Of a stretch of 64,000 nucleotides of DNA, positions 20,401-33,177 are shown in pieces (the stretch's first letter is position 1; each line of letters opens with the position of its first letter). Both the position numbers and the translations under genes were made by a program. The stretch spans positions 5,845,001-5,909,000 of the forward strand of contig JBBBDQ010001122.1 of the NCBI GenBank assembly GCA_037127315.1, in the 5' to 3' direction. The notes below the pieces were generated by a model. It saw only the letters and a list, made by a program, of their open reading frames with translations, made no database searches and had not been told where the DNA came from. Origin of the DNA: Ascarosepion bandense. Taxonomy: Eukaryota; Mollusca; Cephalopoda; Sepiida; Sepiidae.

Positions 20401-20681
20401 TCGGCTCAGAACGAGAAATCGGGGAGTCGAGTTTGAATTTCAGTTGAATTCCTTGCATTGACTTTTGCATAAATACCCTTGGGAAAGGTATTAATCCACT
20501 TTTTCCCTCCATTTATGGGTTAAATAGCAGAACAGATTGGGTTCTATAGCCTTGGTTGGCAACCAGTCTACCGCAGAAAGTAATGACAACCTACTGCGGG
20601 ATAATCATCTGCCCAGTCAGTCATGGCTCTTTCGAGACATGATCACCCAAGCCTCTATCACATATGGCACTTAACTGACTG
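20401..20681 (+). mobile_element. SINE, 5' truncated within the tRNA head
   Basis: It starts inside the head (tcggctcagaacgag) and keeps the B box and complete body to cttaactgactg. A 9-bp target duplication, acattgata, is at 20,392-20,400 and 20,682-20,690. Part of the left duplication coincides with the SINE sequence gatatc, so the truncation point may be set by microhomology. Confidence 0.85.
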
Positions 20682-20690
20682 ACATTGATA

Positions 20691-21074
20691 GAATACAATA
20701 AGCTTTATTAAAATCTGAAGTTACTTCAGCCCTCTTAGTGAGTGGGAATATCAATTTTAGTTTCTTAACATGTGATTGAATGAAAAAAATCAGCAGTTTG
20801 AAGAGTTTTGCTCAGGATATAGCTAAACCCGAGACTGGAAGCTAACAACCCAAGTATAGTGTTACATAGTTTGGCACATTAAAGGTTTCTTCATCCTGAG
20901 GATACCAGGGACAGAACAAGCATGTACTATGTATATGGTTAAGAATGAGATAATATCCTCATAAAAGAGTGTCAGTTGGAGAGTTCAATGTTGATCATCT
21001 GCTTACAGTCAAAAAGAAAAACTTTCTCAAAGTCCAGTTGGAGAGGAGGAAGGCAGGCAGAACACAAAACTACA
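20691..21074. other. Unclassified spacer
   Basis: No feature recognised. Confidence 0.5.
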
Positions 21075-21075
21075 A

Positions 21076-21440
21076 TCTATATGTATAAAAGTGACGAGGA
21101 TGGATGTTGTGTAAGTATTTGTTTATTTGAAAGATTTGACTTAGCGTCTGCATTTTGCAGTCTAGCTTGACGGGAGTTGCACTCAGATATAGATAAAAAT
21201 TTTAGAATGCTAACGACACCTTGAAATTTTTCAGAATGCCAAAATTAGGGGTAGAAAAATATATATTATCACCCCACAAAGTCAGGGATCAGTTTATGTA
21301 TTGATTATAACATAGAATCAATCACCCCACTTTATATATTATCTATATATATTGCCCAATAATCCAATAGAGACATTCTACATTGTTATCTATATCTATA
21401 AATGTGACGAGGGTGGACGTTGTGTAAGTATTTGCTATGT
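21076..21440 (+). mobile_element. Helitron-like 5' ends, second family (two copies)
   Basis: TCTATATGTATAAAAGTGACG at 21,076 and tctatatctataaatgtgacg at about 21,391 are near-copies, each followed by gg(a/t)gga(t/c)gttgtgtaagtatttg. The TCTATAT start and the following sequence resemble Helitron 5' ends in other animals. The 3' hairpin/CTRRT end was not found, so the copies are partial or nested. Confidence 0.4.
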
Positions 21441-22194
21441 AAATTCATCATGTTTTTTATTCTTATTCCTTAAACTACCCGAGTTTTTTTTAAAAGAAAT
21501 TATGTATTTTTAGTATTTATTGCCAAATGAAAATAGAATGGTTCTTTTGTTATTACTTTGCTTCCTAGCCTTGTAAAATTTTGCAAAGATAAACTCATCC
21601 GAATCACCCTAAATTTTCTTCATTCTTTCTTTGATGAAACTGCAATACATGTAATTATTAAATATTTATAAATTCATTTAATGCACATGTTATTGTGCAA
21701 TATTAATGAAAGAACCATTCTATTGTCATTTACAATTATTCACTTGGCAATAAATACTAAAAAATAAGTATGAAATTCATCTTTTAAAACACTGGCATGG
21801 CCTAATAATTATGGCCAATAGAAAATAAATGCCAATTTAGAATCCAAATGAATATTTGATGTTATATGTCTCCTCTTGACTAGAAAAATATTAAAGACAT
21901 CTGCCATTTGTAATAATATTCAGGACTTCATCTAAGCATGTTATGACAAACACTGCACAGAAGTTTAGTTAGATGTGTGAGCGAAGTCTTAATTATTGCA
22001 ACTGATCAAAGTTTTCATTTCTCAAGAAATATTGAATAAAACTGTGTGCCAAACTATAAAAACAGAGATAAATTCATATTCTATATTTTAAAAATTTTTG
22101 CTTTCTATGCACCAATATAAAAAAAAAAGAAAAATATTTTAAAATAATCGACAGTTGAAATATTTTCAGAGAAGAAAGGAAAGAAAAAAATATG
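21441..22194. other. AT-rich spacer
   Basis: A short inverted similarity around 21,505-21,550 and 21,715-21,760 (aaatgaaaatagaatgg / ccattctattgtcattt) gives a loose palindrome of about 250 bases. Nothing coding. Confidence 0.45.
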
Positions 22195-22680
22195 GGCGGA
22201 CCTGAAGCAGATGACCACCATGCTTTATTCCGTTGATTTTCATTTTTTTTTTTACTTTTTTCAACGCAGTCCTATCGATTACCCTCTTAGCTTTACGAAT
22301 GACAAAAAAATTTTGAAAAATTTCAATATTCAAACATTTTCTTGGGGGCGATCAGTTTCTGATACAACGTTATAGTAAATCGAGCCTCCATTTTGAAACC
22401 AGTCGCCAGTACGACATTACCGCCACCTGTAAATTTGTTCATTATCAAATTTTTTGGACTTTTTTCAGTGCAATGTTATCTTTTACATTTTAAACTTTAT
22501 GAATGACAAAAAAAATTTGCAGAAATTTCAATATTTAAACAATTTTAGGGGCGGGGCAGTTTCTCATACACCCTCATAGTGGATTGAAAATGGAGGATCG
22601 ATTTACTTTAACATTGTATGAGAAACTGACTCCCCACAAAAAAATTTGTTTTAATATTGTAATTTTTCAAAATAATTCCC
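22195..22680 (+). mobile_element. MITE family A, truncated copy
   Basis: It starts at the family terminus ggcggacctgaagcagatg and carries the sub-repeat blocks (aatcgagcctccatttt, accgccacctg). The right terminus is missing; the element fades out at about 22,680. Confidence 0.65.
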
Positions 22681-25600
22681 TGTAGATTTGTTTATTTAAT
22701 GTATTTGATTTAGCCAATTTAAGTTTAGCATATTCACTAAGAATTGAAATCCTGAGGAAAAATTAATGACTCACAAAATTACAAAGACACAGCAACTGTT
22801 ACCTCAGATCAGATTTGGTGACAATTACTTCCCAAGAAATCAGTAGAGAAATATCCTCATAGGGAACTGTGACTTGCATCATGCACATCCAGCCTTAAAA
22901 TAAATAAATAAATAAAAATGCTTATTATGAATTAGCAGTATTTAAGGCAAATTATTCTTTCTACCAGAATCTACAAAGGGGGAAAAAATTGTTTTTAGGC
23001 TGAAGTAATGACTCAAATATATGCAAAAAGTTAGAAATGCTTTAAAAGCCCAAACCAATGATAAATAACTAAAATTTCCTTTTCTACCTATAGAGAAAAA
23101 ACTCTTGCTGCTCTCAAGAATGCCATGTTCTCGAGACATCACACATCTTAAGAGACCAACATTTTCTGTTACAGCTTAAAATGCCACCTTGTCTACAAAA
23201 CCAAGTTGAGCTGGAGCTGTGAGCGCAACTATATTTTTAACTAGATACAAAATTACATGCAAACAATTACAACAGACATTTTTATAGAAAGATTAAATTA
23301 AGGTAGTTATACAATACCTATAGTTTTTATTTGAAACACTCGCTCTGACATTAATGAATAGCGATGAGGCCTCGCCATAAGGTCAACAGATAAACCAGGG
23401 CCTGTAAATATTTACAGAACATTAAAGTTCAAAGTAGTTACTCTTTAGAGTTATCTCTCAGCAATTTCATGTCCCTACCAAACACCAAAAATGAAATATA
23501 AGAAATCAAATATGGGTGCATTTACGATAATTATGCAGAGGGCCTTAATAAACTCAATGATGCCCCCCCCCCCAGCTTGAATAAATATAAAAGATTAAAG
23601 CAACTCTTTATTATAGATAAAACCTACCTACATGATGAATATAGCTTTGCTGTTTCAGCTTGAAATAATAACCCTGCCACCACCACCTTAAAAAAAAAAA
23701 AAAAAAAAAAAAGTTTTTAAATCATTATTTACACTTTTTTCTTGCAGGCTGAGGAGATGTTCGTGGATATAAACTCCTAGCCCATGCCTGTGGAGATTAG
23801 TCCTTAAAGAGAGGAAGGTAACCAGAAATTGAGAAATCAGAGAGCTAGGATGTCCGGGGACTTTTCAAAGAGGAAAGATTCCACACGCAAAAGTTGATAC
23901 AAATATCACAGACGCTGGAGAAAGAAATGTTGAGGGGTTTAGGTGTTCTTTGGTTGGTTTAATTTAATTTCTTTGATAGCTTATTATATATAGGATGGTG
24001 GGTTATTTTTGTAAGAGGCTTAGAGTAGTAATAGCAGCAGTTGGTTGTTAAATGCAACGTGTGGGAAGGGAACTGGTGCAGACTGCAGCATAATGGCCTC
24101 AGGGTTGCCTACTGGAGGTGCTTGCAGGGACATCCATCCATGCATGACAAGGCACTGTAAGAGCCCTGATATTATTCAATTGTTGATCAGAGCAACCTCT
24201 CTAGATGCTATGAAAGAGTTCAGGCTCTTCAGTAAGAAGAGACATTGCCACCATCCACACAAAACTCATAACAGCACCACTATTAAGGCCTGAGGAGAGG
24301 AAAAGAATCTCTTCCTAAACAGGAAACAAGGGAAGGGGGTGGAGAGTATGAACTGAGTGATGGGAAAGCCTAACTACTACCAATGAGTTGTACATCATCC
24401 TTCCTGAAGATGGACTGACTAAGCTTCTCTATCAAATGTTTAGAAGGTTCTGGGCTAACTTTATACTCAGCTTTCAAGTGTTATTTGGGCTTCAATTAAG
24501 AATATTTGAAATATAAAATTCCTGCATACTATACTTTTGAACAGTCCACCATTGTACAATGTGAAAAGTGGGGTCAACAGCCTGGACTGAAAAATATAAT
24601 GAATCTGTTAAAAGGTGTTGAATAGTCACACCAGATGTTAACATTTCCTTTGAACCAGAAATATATGAATAGCATTTATGCAAGAGCTGTAACATTTAAA
24701 AACATGTTTAAATGCACCCCACATAATAAAAAGGCGAGTTGTAATTAAAAATTAGCTTTGATATACACCGCTTACTATTCCTTGCATTTTAGAGTTGCTT
24801 AAATTATATTTAAAGCACACTTCAGTTTGAAGATTTAGAAATGTGGATAACAGAGAAACTTTAACAAAGATTCAAGATATGAAATGTAGCTGTTGTTAAG
24901 AAAGTCCCTCTCACTTAATAGTTAAAAATGCCAGCCTTTTATGTTACAGCTTAAAACGCCACCCTAGGTATTTTAAAACTTAGCTGGAGCTGTGTGTGTG
25001 TGAAAATAAGATAAATACATGTTTTAAGATTTTAACAAAGACACATCTGAAGAATAGTGATACTGAAGGTTGCAAATGAAAAATCTTTCTTGGAACATTT
25101 ATTTTAGAATATAAATCACTAACAAATTTTTTCTTTTATTGAAAATGTTAAATTTAAGCTATTAGTTTGAAATTCTAAAATAAATTATTTATACCCATCA
25201 CCATAAGGTGAACACTATTAATTTTTTTCTGTAGTTGGTAGCAGTTGCAGGATATACAAACCTTGGGTCATCTTTAAGCTTACCCACCCTCTTAAATTCA
25301 GGCATATAAACATCTTTGAAGCTAAAACCTTTTTTTTGCAAATATTTGGATAGTCCATGCCTAATTATATCCGTTTTTAAAAGAAATCGCTACTCATTAC
25401 TTTTGAAGTCGTTTTTGAACAGTCAAATCTCAGTAATGTTTTGGAAATATTTTTTTTGTAAAGAGGGACATAACTCTTAAATTACTTGAATATAACTTTA
25501 GTGTCTTTTTTTATGCAAGGTATGGGAAATATACCTAACATATTTTAAAGGCTGACAAAAAGACCAATATAATTAATATTAGATTTATTTTACTGTTGTT

Positions 25601-25691
25601 TAAACAAAGGGTTACAGTTTTTAAGTTTGGTTTTAAAATAGACAACCTTCAAATGGCCGCCTCTATTTACCATCGTTGTAAGTGAGGAGGG
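22681..25691. other. Spacer with unexplained higher-complexity segment
   Basis: Mostly AT-rich. Positions 23,740-24,300 are compositionally different and could be a transposon or exon remnant; the frame 24,045-24,293 has no family I recognise. A block ttacagcttaaaa(t/c)gccacc is repeated at about 23,170 and 24,943. Confidence 0.4.
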
Positions 25692-25931
25692 CTAAAGTTT
25701 TCCATCATTCGAAGATTCAGTTAAAGCATTTCCAGGTGGTTTTCTTTTAAGCGCTGAACCTGTGGCCCTGAAATTTTCAACCCATAGTGTTATTGATTTT
25801 CCATCAGGGACAGCATCGTCCTCACCTAACATGAAATGAGTACGAAAAGCGTTCTGTGATGCAGTTACAGATTCACCAGTCTTAAAAAACATTTCAACAG
25901 CAAAAGCACGGTGTTCACCGGTCCAAGACAT
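25692..25931 (-). pseudogene. Mariner-type N-terminal HTH domain (DUF4817-like) fragment
   Basis: The minus strand from ATG at 25,931 encodes about 67 residues similar to the DUF4817 helix-turn-helix module found at the N-terminus of mariner-like proteins in insects and molluscs. Recognisable blocks are GEHRAFAVEMFFKTGESV, THFML and ALKRKPPG. The similarity ends right after the proline-glycine, and the frame stops 12 residues later. No DDE/DDD catalytic domain follows, so it is a truncated remnant. The upstream open extension to 26,027 is not part of the domain. Role in a live element would be binding the transposon ends. Family assignment is from memory of the motif. Confidence 0.6.
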
Positions 25932-27489
25932 GACGGATAACTGATGATATCTGAAGAAGAAAAGAAATGGTAAGACATTAGCTAAATGAAGACACTTCCT
26001 TAAGTTCACTAGCACAACAGTTGACAATTTAAAATGTACTAAGTATTTCTATCACCTCCTGTATAACTTTTTTCTCACTAACCACTCAGAGAAATCTTAA
26101 GAATTTAGGAAAATATTTTAAGTAATTTAACATTTTATTGAATTTTAGGTACAGCACTTTTAATAGTTAATGCTGTTAACAATAATGCTTAGATGCTACA
26201 AATTAATAGTGTCTATAATATATCTTATTCATAAAAGCTTTAAGTAATGTTTTAATTGCATTTTTAATTAAGATTGATTTGCAAAAGAAAAAACACCTCC
26301 AAAGACTTCTGCTTATAACAAATATAAACACTAAGCCATACAAAAAAGAAAATATTGATTTAAAAAAATAAAAATATTTCAGGCAGAGGAAAGTAGAATT
26401 GGGAGAAACCTAATCTTTTTAAAGAATACAGCACATGGTACGACAAACAGGGACATCTGGATCCCTGAGTTCTCACATCAGGCAAGTTGTAGAAAAATAT
26501 CTACAAAGAAAATAACCTTTGTAGAAATACATACAGGAAGCAAAAACCTGGAAATGCATGCTAAAAAGAATTTTTAAAAAAACTTTTTGAAAGTTGCCTT
26601 TTCAGTTTGAGAAATCATTTCTTTGTTTTTTTGGGGGAGGGGAGTTCAGTTCCTTAATTCTTCTATTTTAAACTCTGACCTCTGAGTATCAGAGAGGCAA
26701 TCCCAGATGTTGGAGCAGCACTTGACTTACAACAGAACAGACCTCTACTTCATGTTTTTTTAAATGCTTGGAAATAATTTACTACACTTTTTTTTTTTTT
26801 GTATATTACAGAATGTTGTACAAGTAAATGTCATTGAAAGAAAACGATTTTGGCGTTCTCCAGGGAGGCCCAGTCTGAATTTTTATGCAGGGACTCATAA
26901 TTCTCAAACATTTTCTTAAAAATATGGTCATACAACATGGATTTTCCACTTTGAACCACATGGTAGTCGCTCAAAGATGCTTCTATTCCCATCTAAAAAT
27001 TTTAAAGTTAAAATAAACATAAGTGTTCCTACTGAACAAGTAAATTAAGAAGTGCTAACCGAAATAGATTTCAGAGGGGAAATTATTAAAATGTCAAAAT
27101 AATTACTTAAAACAACCTAAATGTATTAGGTTAATGATTTTTTTTAATAATGGTTTGCAGTTTTTTTATGTTAAAGAATTTATAAAGTTTTAAATCTAAA
27201 AATTCTATCTTTGCAGAGGTTAGGTGATATAGTTATTAAGTCAAAACTATATTTACTAATCATAAATGGAAAAATTTAAACTCCCAGTATTTTAAAAAGA
27301 ATTTTGAATTTTTTTTTTTTAATGTATGTATATATATATATATATATATGCCAATTTGTGTAAATACATTGGTATATTATCAGAAAATAAAAGAGGTAAC
27401 TATAGAAAATTTAAAGCCAAAGTACCTAAAATTCCATAAACATTAGTTTACTTAGAATATTTTCCAGATTTTTTCAAGATTTAGTCTGT
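25932..27489. other. AT-rich spacer
   Basis: No supported feature; a (TA)n run at 27,330-27,350 is just upstream of the next SINE. Confidence 0.55.
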
Positions 27490-27735
27490 TAAGTGCTTGG
27501 GTAATCATGTCTAAAAAGACACATGACTGACTGAGCAGAAGAGTTTCCTAAAGTAGGTTGCCAACCAATCTGTCCTATTATTTAACCCATAGTTGGAAAG
27601 AGAAAAGATGGATTAATATTTTTCCCAAGAGTATTTGCATGTAAGTGAATGCAACAAATTCAACTAGAATTCAAACTTGGCTCTAATTTCTCGTTCCGAG
27701 CTGATATATACTGAATCACAGTGCACAAGCTGGGT
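27490..27735 (-). mobile_element. Diverged SINE, minus strand
   Basis: On the minus strand: B-box region (gagccaagtttgaattc), the cattcacttacatgc and ggaaaaatattaatcc blocks, and the catgtgtctttttagacatg palindromic tail. No target duplication is visible; the terminal ctgactg is altered. Confidence 0.65.
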
Positions 27736-28017
27736 ATTTCAAAATTATAGAAAAAAGGCACTCACATATGCAAGTAATTTTTTACAGATATATTCGCTGT
27801 TAGAAAAAAAATTTCTTTTAAGATAAATTTCTTGGCTGTCAGTTTACTTTTGTTAAAAAATGCATTCCTGCAAAACTTTAAACTAAAATATGTTTCAAAT
27901 CAGATCAATTAAATTTATTTTGAAATATAGCCAAGTATTTTGCATATTAAAAATATGATATGAATTGGATATGAAGATATATATTTCAAATTACAATGCA
28001 AAGTGAGTGTCTTTTAA

Positions 28018-28632
28018 GGTAAATGTTTGTTTTAGGTGCTGACGGCTTTTCCCCCTTCAAATAGCATTATTTCTGTGCAAATGTTTATGCTGAACTCAAA
28101 TCAACAATTAGTTATTGAAGAAACTTACCTTTTTTTTGCTTTGAAAGTCCATTAAAAAAAAAAAAAAAAAAAAAACACTATATCACGCACTTTTTCTCTT
28201 CCGTAACTCTCACGAAGTCATGTAAGTAACTGCAGAATGACATTCTATGTAGGCAGAATTTTTTGTCGAATTTTGGTTGTTTTTCTTCCTTTACTGATAC
28301 TCCCGGCGATGTACTTCCTGTTATGAAAGTAACAAGCGTAGAAATACAATAGCGCATTACTTTTTTTACCAGAAGTACATCGCCAGAAGTATCAGTAAAT
28401 GAAGAAAAATCTGCCAAAATTCGTTGCATTATGCAGTACGTCATTCTGCAGTTAATTATATGACTTTGTGAAAGTTATAGTTCGTTTTTTTATGGACATT
28501 TAGATAAAAAAAGGTTAAGTTTCTTCAATAAGTAACAGTTGATTTGAGTTCAGCATATACATTTGCACAGAAATAATGCTATTTTGGATAATTTGAAGGG
28601 GAAAGCGTTGGGACTTACAATGAAAATTTACC
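28018..28632. mobile_element. MITE family B, long-TIR foldback element
   Basis: The whole element folds back. The outer arms (ggtaaatg..., ...catttgcacagaaataatgc) and the inner arms (cagaatgacattctatg / cattatgcagtacgtcattctg) are inverted, giving arms of about 240 bp. An 8-bp target duplication, tcttttaa, is at 28,010-28,017 and 28,633-28,640. No transposase. 8-9 bp duplications with long TIRs fit Mutator-, hAT- or P-type transposition; the superfamily is not settled. Confidence 0.75.
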
Positions 28633-28640
28633 TCTTTTAA

Positions 28641-30753
28641 ATATGAAAATTTAAAAAAAATATAAAGAAATTTGTTGTGATGAAGTAAAAAAATGCTGGA
28701 GTCAGTATTACATAATCACTTGGATTGTCATTTGTCCTTACCTAATTATGCATCGTTCTCAGCAAGAGAAGTACATCACAACTTTCAGCAATAAAATATT
28801 AGGTATATTTTAAAAACTCATCCAATTTTAAAATGCTGTGTTAGAGAGAAGGTCATTATTGATATTCTACTTTTTTGTGCCATGTCCGCTCAGGATGTAG
28901 GCAAGCATGGCTCACCACAATTTCTTGTCCATTGTCACTCTTAAAAAAAATTTAGTGCCCTTTTTTTTTTTTTTTGCAGTAAAAACTACATTGTTTTAGA
29001 AATCATTGCACAAATCTGACAATTGTTAGATTTCAATCAAAATTTCAGGACTTGTTTACAAATGAAATTATTTTAGATTTTTAACATCTCTTAACCTTCC
29101 CTTTAGGAACTTGAGAAATTAAATTTTGTCCCTCTTCATACTTATATTAGTTAAAAGCAGGACTTCTTTTAGAAAAAAAACAAAATTCCTTTCAAAATTT
29201 TTGTGTTTAATGACTGGTATTAATCTTTACCATCTATATAAATATAGTTTTTACTTATAATCTAAATAGCTGAAGTTAACAATGAATTTTAAGAATTAAA
29301 ACTGAATTTCTTCTAACTAAAATAAAAAAAAATTTTAAATTAAAAATGAAAGAAAATTCTTGTAAAATGTCATTTACCAAAATATTTTTAATAGTGATCA
29401 TAATATATTTTATTTACAGAAGCTTTCTTAATTAAAGTCATGATCTTATTGCTATTTTTTATTTTATGATTCAGAGCATATTTCCAGTAAACGGTGTTTG
29501 ACAAACAAAATGATTACTAAAATTCTCCACGCCAGCCTGCTTTTAACTAATATAAATATGAAAAAGCTGAAATTTTAATTTCTCAAAATTCCATAAAATT
29601 AAAAAGTGAAGAGTAACAGATGTGTAAAAAAAAATCTAAAATAATTTAATTTGTAAATAAGACCTAAACAAACATTAGAAAAATTGAACATTTTTTTGCA
29701 AGTATTTACAAATCAACGTTTTTTTTTTTTTTAACTGGGAAAAAATGCACTCTAAATACTTATAGTGATCTTTAAATATGCTAGAAAGGATGAAAAAAAA
29801 AAAATACTTTGTCCTTTCTTTCCTTTTAAATATTTTGTTAATAAAACTTTTTTTATCAACTTTTTTCATCACGCTATGCTCTTTCTTTTAGCAAAGAAGT
29901 GGAGGTGCTTCATTTTAAAATATTGAAAAAAGGCATTTTTTGCAAATTTCTGAAATCTAACTTTTTATTTTTTTTGGATTAGCTCCAGAAATTTGATTTG
30001 GCACCTTTGGTCTTTTCTTTTACATGCCAAAATGTATAATAAACCATATATTACCGCTGCTATTCTACAGTTTTCTTTTTATCATCATAATTCGGACACA
30101 TCTCGTGCCTGAATTATGAGATTTCAGCTCTTTTCACCATATTCTTTATCTAGAAAAAGGGCTTCCAGAAATTTATTGTAAAGAAAAAAAAAAAAAAAAA
30201 GATTCTTTTGCAAACATGTGCCAATTTCCAATCAAAAAGGAAATTTCTCTTTCATAATTCTATTATAAATAAACTAATGATCGTCTTGCACAAATAGGTT
30301 CTTTAAATGAAAAGTCTTAGATAATAAAAAAAAATGGATAATCAATAACAGTTATTCTAACATTAGAATAAGGTATAAAAAAAAAAAAAAAAATTTTAAA
30401 TTTCAGGAAATTTCTCTAAAAATGTTTTTAATCAAAGTATCAAAAATTCTAAACAGAAAATTTTTTTTCCAGTGAATCAGGCTTGTTTGACTATTGTTTG
30501 CTAAATAAAATCTATAATAAGAGCCATGTATGTCCAACTATCTGTCACAATTTCATATTGAGGTCAAATAATAAGAGGGAGAGAGATTACTTGTGATGGT
30601 AACAGAAGAAACAAAAGCCTTATTAGTGAGGAGAGATAAAACAAAATTTGAAATAAAATTAATTATTTTACCATAGACTACAACCAGTTGAGTAAACTAA
30701 AAGTGGTTTAGGAAATGTCTCATGAAGATCAATCTTTCTTTTTTAAAAGGTGT
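28641..30753. other. AT-rich spacer
   Basis: Nothing supported beyond homopolymer runs. Confidence 0.55.
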
Positions 30754-30765
30754 ACATAGGTGAGC

Positions 30766-31072
30766 GGATGTGCGTTGTGGTACAGTGAATATCAGCTTGG
30801 AATGAGAAACCAGGGAGCTGAGTTCGAATTCCAGTTGAATCCATTGTATTCACTTATGCGCAAATACCCTTGGGAAAGGTATTAATCCATCTCTTCCTTC
30901 CAGTTATGGATTAAATAGAAGAACAGATTGGGTTCTATAGCCTTGGTCGGCAACCAGTCTACCGCAGAAAGCAATGGCAACCTACTGCAGGATAATCTTC
31001 TGCCCAGTCAGTCATGTCTCTTTCGAGACATGATCACCCAAGCGTGTATCACGTATGGCACTTAACTGACTG
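30766..31072 (+). mobile_element. tRNA-derived SINE, full length
   Basis: Head ggatgtgcgttgtgg, B box gagttcgaattcc and end ctgactg are all present. A perfect 12-bp target duplication, acataggtgagc, is at 30,754-30,765 and 31,073-31,084. Confidence 0.92.
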
Positions 31073-31084
31073 ACATAGGTGAGC

Positions 31085-31852
31085 AGAGGGAGTTTACTGA
31101 CATTCATGACTACATTTAAGTCCCTTGATGTCTGCACCAAGTGTAGTATTGGGATGAAGTTCAATGACCCTGTGATGAACTGTGTGAGAATGTCAGTAAA
31201 TTTCATGGGGTCTCTTATTTTATTAACTTTCTGAGGAATCTTAATTCTTAAGCTCATGGCAAGTTCTATGACAATAAAATATCTGTAGAAATTCCCTTTC
31301 ACAACATTAAATATTTTAACTTAAATTTAACAAAATATTACAATACCAATCATAAAGATGAATGCTGGTCATTACTTAAAAAAAGTGCGTTGAAATGAGA
31401 AGATTTGCAATCGACAACTTTCTATATTTTACTGGAACAGCTGTTAACCATTTGTTATTTTCCCTTCATTCTTCCATTCATTAATTAATTTTCTCACTGA
31501 AATCAAGTAGAGTCTTTCCCCTCTTTCCTCATGATCAAAACAAAATATTCCATTATTTATGAGGTATTGATAGGAGACGTTAAGTATTTTTATATTCCCT
31601 TCTTTCTCTCTTTCTAGCCAAATCTGTTTTATAAACATTTCTCTTAATAATTAAAAAAATAATTCAGCAAACAATGTTATTTTATTTATTGTCATTGGAT
31701 TTTTATTTTGAAGACTTATTTTCTTTCATTATTTTTCCTTTATATTGTTACTGAAATCAAGTCTTGTCTTTTATCCATTAAATATTTGAGTTTAACAAAT
31801 TTAACAAAATGTTTCAATAACAATCATAAATCATGGGATACAAATGAACAGA
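31085..31852. other. AT-rich spacer
   Basis: No feature recognised. Confidence 0.55.
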
Positions 31853-31861
31853 TTATAAATT

Positions 31862-32436
31862 GGTAACTTTTTGATTTGTTCCCCGAAAGCCTTTACCCAT
31901 TCAAATCTTTCCAAAACATCCTTATTTCCGTGCAATTATTTATGCTGAACTCAAATCAATAATTGTTTATTGACAAAACCTACCTTTTTTGCAAGTTAAC
32001 GACTAGACAAATATCGAACTTCTTGTAGCTGTTTATCTCACCCCGTAACCACGCTTAAAAAATGTTATTCACGGCAGAATGACTTCACGCATAGTTTGCT
32101 AATTTTTCGGCCTTTTTACTTCCTTTTTGCAATTACTACACGGAAATTGAGTTCCGAAACCAAACAAATTGCAAAGTAATTGCTCAAAGGAAGTAAATAG
32201 GCCGAAATAAGTATCCTATGACTCAAGTCATTCAGCGGTGAATCAGATATGAGAACGGTGGTAAGGGGTGAGATATAGTCCAATTTTTTTTCTGGTCGAT
32301 AACATGAAAAAAGGTAGGTTTCTTCAATAAACAATTACCAATTTGAGTTCAGCATATACATTTGCATGGAATTAAGGATGTTTTGGAAAGATTTGACAGG
32401 GTAAATGCCTTTGGGGAACAAATAAAAAAATTTACC
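31862..32436. mobile_element. MITE family B, complete copy
   Basis: The 5' arm (ggtaactttttgatttgttc) and 3' arm are inverted over most of the element. A 9-bp target duplication, ttataaatt, is at 31,853-31,861 and 32,437-32,445. It shares gctgaactcaaatcaa and aaacctaccttttttt blocks with the copies at 28,018 and 37,289. Confidence 0.8.
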
Positions 32437-32693
32437 TTATAAATTGGTAACTTTTTCCATTTTTCACTGAAACAGATGCTAAACACTTCCCTTTTTATTT
32501 CTTTAACCATTTATTCCCTGAAACCGAGTAGCATCTCTGATATGTCTTTCCACACTATCAATACAGAATCTCTTATGAATTATTTGCAGGGGGTAACATA
32601 TGTACTGAGAAACTAAAGGAACGACATGCTGAATTAGAATAAGACTAATATAAACATTATATTTAATAGATATCCTACTTCTTTTATTAAACA

Positions 32694-33177
32694 ACTAGCA
32701 GTATAGCCCAGTGTTGCTCAGGTGTAATGAAAGCTTTAAAACTAATCCATGGTCCTGGAGTTGGACTCAGCCTAAAGAATATTTGTGTGAAGTTTGGTGA
32801 GAATCGGATAAAAATTGTGGATTTGTATAAAGGACATACAGACAGATAAAGAGACCCACACAAACATCTTGCCTTTTATTTATATATATTATCAATTTTC
32901 TGCACTATTGTAAGAACTGCAACCTTGAAACTTCTGAATATCGTTTCTTATGTCTTTGTCTGAGTGTATCAAATTTGATTAAAATCGGACCACTCCTTCT
33001 ATAACCCGATTTTTTTGACTATCGATATTTATCGGGGGTACCTCGACACAAAACCTAGCTAAGAACACTCACAGATGCTTATAGTACAACTGTGTAAATT
33101 TTCAAGAAAATCGGTTCAGCCATTTCGGAGTCTATAGGTAACGGACACACAAAGTTCCATTCATAAATAAGTTTAGA
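32694..33177 (-). mobile_element. Complete small Helitron, minus strand
   Basis: On the minus strand it starts TCTAAACTTATT at 33,177 (preceded by A) and ends CTAGT at 32,698-32,694 (followed by T), with the 3' hairpin somewhat decayed. It lacks the long microsatellites of the 13,666-14,406 copy, so it is shorter (484 bp). Confidence 0.75.
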
